From positions 1 to 6,019 of the forward strand of contig JAISXE010000088.1 of the NCBI GenBank assembly GCA_031270615.1: a DNA stretch of 6,019 bases, read 5' to 3'. This DNA comes from Spirochaetia bacterium. Its GTDB lineage: Bacteria > Spirochaetota > Spirochaetia > DTKZ01. Numbering within the stretch: position 1 is the first letter of the stretch; every line of letters starts with the position of its first letter. Positions 1 to 3,723 of this stretch are shown one piece after another. A program made the translations under genes and the position numbers. The notes beneath the pieces were generated by a model. That model did not search any database, was not told the origin of the DNA, and saw only the letters and a program-made list of their open reading frames with translations.

Positions 1-54
1 ATGAGGAGCGAGGGGTTTCCTAATTCCTAATTCCTCGTTCCTAATTCCTCATTC
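1..54. repeat. Heptad repeat tract, left end
   Basis: Two G-rich heptads (TGAGGAG, CGAGGGG at 2-15) are followed by five tandem C-rich heptads TTCCTAA, TTCCTAA, TTCCTCG, TTCCTAA, TTCCTCA (17-51), which are the same heptad on the opposite strand. ATGAGGA (1-7) and TCCTCAT (46-52) therefore form an inverted repeat. The tract probably extends beyond the left edge. Confidence 0.8.
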
Positions 55-72
55 TTTTTTTTCGTCCGCGCG

Positions 73-94
73 AGGGATTGAAGCGGAAAGCCCG
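73..94 (+). repeat. 22-bp repeat unit, copy 1
   Basis: Matches the shared core MTTGMAGCGGAAAKCCCG (M = A or C, K = G or T), preceded by AGGG. Here the fifth core base is A where the other three copies have C. Confidence 0.8.
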
Positions 95-96
95 CA

Positions 97-116
97 GGAT
101 TTGCGGCGGCAAATCC
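97..116. repeat. 8-bp-stem palindrome between two 22-bp repeat units
   Basis: GGATTTGC (97-104) and GCAAATCC (109-116) are perfect inverted copies around GGCG. It occupies almost the whole spacer between the 22-bp units at 73-94 and 118-139. Confidence 0.7.
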
Positions 117-117
117 G

Positions 118-139
118 AGGACTTGCAGCGGAAAGCCCG
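118..139 (+). repeat. 22-bp repeat unit, copy 2
   Basis: Core CTTGCAGCGGAAAGCCCG preceded by AGGA, followed directly by the 9-bp stem-loop at 140-160. Confidence 0.8.
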
Positions 140-160
140 GTTCCCGCCTTCGGCGGGAAC
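140..160 (-). terminator. Stem-loop just after the LeuD-like stop; possible operon 3' end
   Basis: GTTCCCGCC (140-148) and GGCGGGAAC (152-160) form a perfect 9-bp stem with a 3-nt loop, beginning 19 nt past the TAA of the last operon gene. No U tract follows in the transcript, so Rho-independent termination is doubtful. It also belongs to the surrounding repeat region, and RNA end protection is an equal possibility. Confidence 0.35.
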
Positions 161-179
161 GCGCCCAAATTCTTGCCTG

Positions 180-662
180 TTACTTCTTTTTCGCCTTGAT
201 ATACCCAATCAGGCCGCCGCAATCGGCAATTTCCGTGATGTGCGGGGGAATCCTGCTGCATTCATAGGTCTCGCCGCTTGTTTTGTTTAAGATCTTCCCG
301 TTCCGGTAATCCAGATCAATCGTGTGGCCGGGCTTGATTTTGTCCGTTTCCGCGCACTCGATGGGCAAAAGCCCCACATTGATGCAGTTGCGGTAGAAAA
401 TCCTGGCATAGTCCATGGCTATCAGGAATTTCACCCCCAGGGCCTTGAGCATCAGCGGCGCCGTTTCGCGGCTGGAACCCGAACCAAGATTGTGCTCCGC
501 CACGAAATAATCCCCCTTTTCATACCCCGATGCAAACGAGGGATCGACCGTTGCCATGGTATATTTTTTTGCTTCCTCAATCTGCAGTTCCATATATTGC
601 GGCGGCGAAATAATATCGGTGTTGATATTGTCGCCGTATTTCCACACATTCCCTTCTTTCAT
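180..662 (-). CDS. LeuD-like small (swivel) subunit of an aconitase-superfamily hydro-lyase
   Basis: A 160-residue protein of the 3-isopropylmalate dehydratase/homoaconitase small-subunit family, in the short form (about 160-170 residues) found in archaea and many anaerobes. It supplies the swivel domain that closes over the substrate bound to the iron-sulfur large subunit; the complex is cytoplasmic. Visible landmarks are GDNINTD (residues 10-16), GSGSSRE (60-66, the phosphate-loop-like substrate-binding segment, normally GCGSSRE), ARIFYRN (86-92) and the closing GGL near 149-151. The ATG at 660-662 follows AAGGAGG (668-674) with a 5-nt gap, which fixes the start. The gene begins 14 bp after the large-subunit stop codon, so translation is probably coupled. 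The substrate loop reads PPQYMELQ (20-27), unlike the YLVY-type loop I associate with isopropylmalate enzymes or the YLRT type of methanogen homoaconitase. Family membership is secure; the substrate is unknown (maleate, citraconate, dimethylmalate, isopropylmalate and homoaconitate types all belong here). Confidence 0.93.
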   Translation of the reverse strand: MKEGNVWKYGDNINTDIISPPQYMELQIEEAKKYTMATVDPSFASGYEKGDYFVAEHNLGSGSSRETAPLMLKALGVKFLIAMDYARIFYRNCINVGLLPIECAETDKIKPGHTIDLDYRNGKILNKTSGETYECSRIPPHITEIADCGGLIGYIKAKKK

Positions 663-674
663 AAATGCCTCCTT
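660..674 (-). promoter_or_regulatory. Ribosome binding site of the LeuD-like gene in the 14-bp intergenic gap
   Basis: AAGGAGG (668-674, minus strand) begins 3 nt after the TGA (677-679) of the large-subunit gene and is 5 nt from the ATG at 662. Ribosomes finishing the large subunit are placed directly over it, which suits equal production of the two subunits. Confidence 0.85.
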
Positions 675-676
675 GG

Positions 677-1939
677 TCAGATTGTCCGGGGATCAACGAT
701 CCTTCCGGCTATGGCGGAAGCCGCCGCCGAAGCAGGGGAAGCCAGGTACACGTTGGAGCTTTTGCTGCCCATGCGTCCCCAGAAATTGCGGTTTGTTGTG
801 GATATGCAGGCCTCGCCTTCCCCAAGAACCCCGGAATGCACCCCCAAACAGGCCCCGCAGGTGGCGGCCAGGATAACCGCGCCCGCCTCAGACAGAACCT
901 CAAGCAGCCCCGCCTTGAGGCATTGCGCATAGACCTCTTTGGAGGCCGGCGAAACAAGCAGCCGCACGCCCTTCGCGACTTTCCTGTTTTTGAGTATCCC
1001 TGCGGCGGCCTCAATATCGGTCATTCTGCCGCCGGTACAGGAACCGATATACACCTGCTGCAATTCGATCTTTTCCAGGGACTTGATATCGCAAACATTG
1101 TCCACTTCGTGGGGGCGCGCGACCTGGGGTTCAAGGGCGGCGGCATCAAAGGTGAAGGCGGCGCAATACTCGGCGTCCGCGTCAGGATTCACCCATTCAA
1201 ACCCGCCGTCCTGTATGCCCCTCTCCGAAAGGTATGCCGCGGTAATACCGTCATACCCGATAAGGCCGGCCTTGGCGCCCGCCTCGACCGCCATGTTGGT
1301 GATACAGAGCCGCTCGTCCATAGGAAGCCCCCGGATGGTGGAACCGCAGTATTCAACCGTCTTGTAGGTGGCGCCGCTGTGCCCCATGGCGCCTATGCTC
1401 TTAAGGGACACATCCTTCGCCATCACCAGGGGACCCAAAGCGCCGTTCCACTCCACCTTGACCGTCCGGGGCACCTTCAGCCACGTCTGCCCCGTGGCAA
1501 GCACCCCCGCCATCTCCGTGGAACCGATGCCGGTGCCAAAGGCGGCCAGGGCGCCGTACATGCAGGTGTGGGAGTCGGTTCCCACGATAACCTCCCCCGG
1601 CAGAACATGGCCCTTTTCCACCATCACCTGGTGGCAGGGGCCGTCAAACTCATAGTAATGCCTGCAGCCGTTCTCTTTTGCCCACTCCCGCGTGTATTTA
1701 ACGATATTCGCCTGCTTCTCATTCGCGGGAGGCGTGTAATGGTCCGAAATTATCACCACTTTTTCCGGGTCCCAAACCGCAGGGCCGATTTCCTTCAGCC
1801 GGTCGGCTATTTCCAGGCGCGGGCCCAGAATATCGTCCATCATCGCCTTATCGATATTCACCCAAAAAATATCGTCTGCGCGGGCCGAGTCCCGCCCCGC
1901 GGCACGGGCCAGGATCTTTTCAGACATCGTTTTGCCCAT
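677..1939 (-). CDS. LeuC-like large subunit, [4Fe-4S] hydro-lyase of the aconitase superfamily
   Basis: A 420-residue catalytic subunit of the 3-isopropylmalate dehydratase/homoaconitase large-subunit family, in the short (about 420-residue) form that pairs with the short LeuD type. It carries the [4Fe-4S] cluster that removes and adds water across a carboxylated double bond. Motifs in order: SDHYTP (65-70), GTDSHTC (120-126), the first cluster cysteine C301 in GSCTGGR (299-305), C361 and C364 in CGACLG (361-366), and the substrate-binding STTNRNFWGRMG (380-391), followed by LASPASAAASAI and the terminal GRIVDPR. The usual GSCTNGR reads GSCTGGR here. All three cluster cysteines are present, so the enzyme should be active. 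The ATG at 1937-1939 is preferred over an ATG at 1963 because AAGGAGG (1945-1951) lies 5 nt upstream and MGKTMSEKIL aligns with the usual family N-terminus. It lies downstream of the transporter in the same direction and just upstream of its small subunit. Substrate not determined. Confidence 0.95.
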   Translation of the reverse strand: MGKTMSEKILARAAGRDSARADDIFWVNIDKAMMDDILGPRLEIADRLKEIGPAVWDPEKVVIISDHYTPPANEKQANIVKYTREWAKENGCRHYYEFDGPCHQVMVEKGHVLPGEVIVGTDSHTCMYGALAAFGTGIGSTEMAGVLATGQTWLKVPRTVKVEWNGALGPLVMAKDVSLKSIGAMGHSGATYKTVEYCGSTIRGLPMDERLCITNMAVEAGAKAGLIGYDGITAAYLSERGIQDGGFEWVNPDADAEYCAAFTFDAAALEPQVARPHEVDNVCDIKSLEKIELQQVYIGSCTGGRMTDIEAAAGILKNRKVAKGVRLLVSPASKEVYAQCLKAGLLEVLSEAGAVILAATCGACLGVHSGVLGEGEACISTTNRNFWGRMGSKSSNVYLASPASAAASAIAGRIVDPRTI

Positions 1940-1951
1940 TCTCCCCTCCTT
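1937..1951 (-). promoter_or_regulatory. Ribosome binding site deciding the LeuC-like start
   Basis: AAGGAGG (1945-1951, minus strand) sits 5 nt before the ATG at 1939. This selects that ATG over the in-frame one at 1963, which lies upstream of the Shine-Dalgarno sequence. Confidence 0.85.
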
Positions 1952-2018
1952 AAAAACATCCATCCTGATTATTCGACACTGCTAGCAAAGCCGTAAAATA
2001 CAAAAATTCAACCGCTGA

Positions 2019-2099
2019 CCTCACGGAGAAGACGGAAAAACACGGACTTGGCGTATCGATAGAAATTCCTGCCTTCTGCCAGTCCGTGCCGTCCGTGGT
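2019..2099 (-). repeat. Dispersed hairpin element, copy 1 (transporter/LeuC-like gap)
   Basis: Read on the minus strand the element begins ACCACGGAC 22 nt after the transporter stop. Its arms CACGGACTGGC (2078-2088) and GCCAAGTCCGTG (2041-2052) pair with one bulge, and outer CCACGGA/TCCGTG segments extend the stem. The loop contains AGGAATTTCTATCG (2057-2070), which recurs exactly in copy 2. It fills most of the 182-bp gap inside the operon, which otherwise has no gene. In RNA it could slow polymerase, protect the upstream transporter message or set the ratio of transporter to enzyme. Confidence 0.75.
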
Positions 2100-2121
2100 T
2101 TTCCCCACTCCTCACTTAATT

Positions 2122-3369
2122 CTAAAACAGGCCGTAAATGCCAAACATCGCGACTAAGGAGACGACCACCACGCCGCCCGCCGAAACGAAGAAAAGCTGG
2201 ACAAACAGTTTAAGCTGCTGTTCCGCCGTGGGTTTGGCGACCTGCGCATAAGCGGCGAGTCCCAGGGAGCCGCCGGTGGAAAGCGGGCTGGTGCCCGCGA
2301 CATGGGCGCTGTTCGTCACCGCGGAAAGGAGCACCAAAGCCGAAAGCCCGCCGACGTTCTCCATGATTCCGGGGATGGTGGGAATAAGGGTGGGCATGAC
2401 CACGCCGGAAGTCGAACTGAACCAGGACATGATACCCGAGGTAAGCCCCAGGATGCCCGGCGCGCTAAAGGAAGTCATCAATGTTGCCAGCCCGTCCGAA
2501 AGAAGCTTGATGCCCCCAAGTTTGATGATCATGGCCATAAGCATGTTGACGCCGCATACAAGAATCAGGGTTGCCCAGGGGACCCCCGCTATCGCCTTTT
2601 TTTCGTCGGCTGCCCGGAGTATCAGCAGAACCATGGCAACGGTGAACGCCACCAGGCCCACATTCTGTTTCATGAAAACCACCACCACGACCATGACCGC
2701 CATGCCCAGCAGGGTGTAAATCTGGTTCTTGTTGATCTTTTCGATTTTGATGGTGCTGACATCCACATTGGACTTCATTTTGTAACCGCCGAGCGCGATG
2801 TAGATGACAATGAAATACACGGTCTGGGCGATAATGCTGTTGATGAAATAGGTGGAGGGCACTATTCCCGGAAGATTCGCCTTGGCGGCCAGCTCAAGCC
2901 CCAGGATACCCGTGGGGGCAATGGGAGAGATACCGCCGGCGGCGGCACCCAGCACATTGACCGCGGCGAGCAAAACCGGGGAAATCTGCATTTCCGCGGC
3001 CAGGGAACAGGTAAAAACCGCCATAAGGCTCATGACAGGGATGGTGCCCGGCCCGATGGCCGCCAGGACCGTATTAAACACAAACACGATGATCGGGATA
3101 AGAAAGGTTCTTTTGCCGGCCAATGACACAACCCGGCGGGCAAGCCATTCCAGGGTCTTGTTCTCCTGCGAAATGCTGAAAAGCAGCATGACCCCCAAAA
3201 GGGTCACAAACAGGCTGGTGGGAAACCCGCTGGTAATGGTGCCTGCGCCGATCTTTCCCAGAAGCCCTAAAATAAGCGCCAACCCCATAGCGATAAATCC
3301 GGGGTTGCTTTTCCGCACGAAACCCAACACTACAGCAAACACTAAAAAAAACAGTGACACAACAGCCAT
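2122..3369 (-). CDS. MatC-type dicarboxylate carrier (ion transporter superfamily)
   Basis: A 415-residue, very hydrophobic membrane protein. The N-terminal half resembles the MatC N-terminal domain of rhizobial malonate/dicarboxylate carriers: LGFVRKSNPG (15-24), a segment around SLFVTLLGVMLLFSISQ (52-68), LAGKRTFLIP (83-92) and AIGPGTIPVM (104-113). I count about 11-13 membrane segments, roughly at 2-18, 23-40, 49-67, 88-105, 109-126, 132-150, 172-193, 217-233, 236-252, 264-283, 303-325, 341-356 and 390-413. Two re-entrant-like motifs, IGPGTIP (105-111) and SSTSGVVMP (318-326), lie at comparable places in the two halves, as in SLC13-like carriers. It probably imports a di- or tricarboxylate with a cation across the inner membrane. 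ATG 3367-3369 is chosen over a TTG at 3402 because AAGGGGG lies 6 nt upstream. As the first gene after the sigma-54 promoter, it probably supplies substrate to the LeuCD-like enzyme. Family clear, substrate inferred only as a carboxylate. Confidence 0.9.
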   Translation of the reverse strand: MAVVSLFFLVFAVVLGFVRKSNPGFIAMGLALILGLLGKIGAGTITSGFPTSLFVTLLGVMLLFSISQENKTLEWLARRVVSLAGKRTFLIPIIVFVFNTVLAAIGPGTIPVMSLMAVFTCSLAAEMQISPVLLAAVNVLGAAAGGISPIAPTGILGLELAAKANLPGIVPSTYFINSIIAQTVYFIVIYIALGGYKMKSNVDVSTIKIEKINKNQIYTLLGMAVMVVVVVFMKQNVGLVAFTVAMVLLILRAADEKKAIAGVPWATLILVCGVNMLMAMIIKLGGIKLLSDGLATLMTSFSAPGILGLTSGIMSWFSSTSGVVMPTLIPTIPGIMENVGGLSALVLLSAVTNSAHVAGTSPLSTGGSLGLAAYAQVAKPTAEQQLKLFVQLFFVSAGGVVVVSLVAMFGIYGLF

Positions 3370-3380
3370 ACACTTCCCCC
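3367..3380 (-). promoter_or_regulatory. Ribosome binding site deciding the transporter start
   Basis: On the minus strand AAGGGGG is followed by AAGTGT and the ATG at 3369. This supports the 415-residue start; the upstream in-frame TTG at 3402 has no comparable purine tract at the proper distance. Confidence 0.75.
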
Positions 3381-3436
3381 TTTGCAATGGATAATCTCCC
3401 AATGGGACAAGACGCCCCTTGGGCCTTGTATTTTAT

Positions 3437-3452
3437 AGCAAATACCGGGCCA
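3437..3452 (-). promoter_or_regulatory. Sigma-54 (-24/-12) promoter of the transporter-dehydratase operon
   Basis: Read on the minus strand the site is TGGCCCGGTATTTGCT, against the consensus TGGCAC-N5-TTGCW. The invariant GG (3450-3451) and GC (3438-3439) are present with the exact 10-bp gap between them, and the only departure is C for A at the fifth base. Transcription should start about 12 nt downstream, near 3426, leaving a leader of about 57 nt before the transporter ATG. A sigma-54 activator is encoded divergently next to it, which strongly supports the call. Confidence 0.85.
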
Positions 3453-3597
3453 AGAGGACCAAAGCCGCCGCTTGAACCCGGTTCCGGCCTTCCCCGGCAA
3501 AGGCCCCGCCCTTTCGGCCCGGAGGGGCGCGGAAACGCTTCTGTCCGCCCGCCGCACGGGGGAAGCGCGTGCCGGGCGTTTCGGGGCAGGGAATCTC
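3453..3597. other. G+C-rich, hairpin-forming spacer between enhancer and sigma-54 promoter
   Basis: This part of the 354-bp divergent region holds no credible gene. It is strikingly G+C-rich beside the A+T-rich DNA on its right and contains nested inverted repeats: GCCCC (3503-3507) with GGGGC (3524-3528), a short GCG-GAAA-CGC hairpin (3529-3538), and GAAACGC (3532-3538) with GCGTTTC (3576-3582). It could be a repeat element inserted in the spacer or a structural joint that helps DNA looping. No function is shown. Confidence 0.45.
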
Positions 3598-3639
3598 AAA
3601 TGTTTCAAAAACCGCCAAAATTCCACTGTTGAAACATTT
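3598..3639. promoter_or_regulatory. Perfect 11-bp inverted repeat, probable activator binding site
   Basis: AAATGTTTCAA (3598-3608) and TTGAAACATTT (3629-3639) are perfect inverted copies separated by 20 bp, with arm centres 31 bp apart, about three helical turns. The midpoint is near -192 relative to the predicted sigma-54 start, in the usual range for enhancer sites, and 32 bp upstream of the activator's own -35 box. The Fis-type domain of the adjacent activator is the natural candidate to bind here. The activity is inferred; a role as a binding site for another regulator is possible. Confidence 0.65.
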
Positions 3640-3670
3640 TCTGCGCTTTACAGCCGCAAATTTATTTTTG

Positions 3671-3700
3671 TTGACAGATCTCGCGCTTCGATGGTATTGT
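3671..3700 (+). promoter_or_regulatory. Sigma-70-type promoter of the activator gene
   Basis: A perfect -35 TTGACA (3671-3676) and a -10 TATTGT (3695-3700) are 18 bp apart. TG one base before the -10 (3692-3693) makes it an extended -10, and the A+T-rich stretch 3658-3670 just upstream could serve as an UP element. The predicted start near 3707 leaves a leader of only about 17 nt containing the Shine-Dalgarno GGAGGGG (3710-3716). Confidence 0.75.
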
Positions 3701-3723
3701 GATGAGGGTGGAGGGGTGGCACC

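Noticed and set aside
73..139. CRISPR array at either end
   Set aside because: Only two units per site, spacers of 18-23 bp that are themselves palindromes, imperfect repeats and no cas genes.
180..1939. Naming the enzyme genes leuC and leuD
   Set aside because: Family membership is clear but no leucine-pathway neighbours are present and the regulation and substrate loop point elsewhere, so the symbols would imply an unproven function.
1940..1963. Upstream ATG for the LeuC-like gene
   Set aside because: The Shine-Dalgarno sequence AAGGAGG lies downstream of it and serves the ATG at 1939; the extra 8 residues are not typical of the family.
665..1996. Long plus-strand open frame (443 codons) opposite the LeuC-like gene
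   Set aside because: It is antisense to a gene with full family motifs, lacks a recognisable domain, and is rich in R, P, G and H, as expected from the reverse frame of a G+C-rich gene.
1964..2018. Internal sigma-70 promoter for the LeuC-like gene
   Set aside because: A TTGAAT with a TTGCTA 17 bp on can be picked out on the minus strand, but the -10 is poor and nothing else supports it.
2302..3126. Plus-strand open frame (274 codons) opposite the transporter
   Set aside because: Low-complexity composition rich in H, D, G and R, with no domain or ribosome site; antisense shadow of the membrane protein gene.
3370..3402. Upstream TTG start adding 11 residues to the transporter
   Set aside because: The added residues are polar and unlike the family N-terminus, and the strong ribosome site lies inside this stretch, just before the ATG at 3369.
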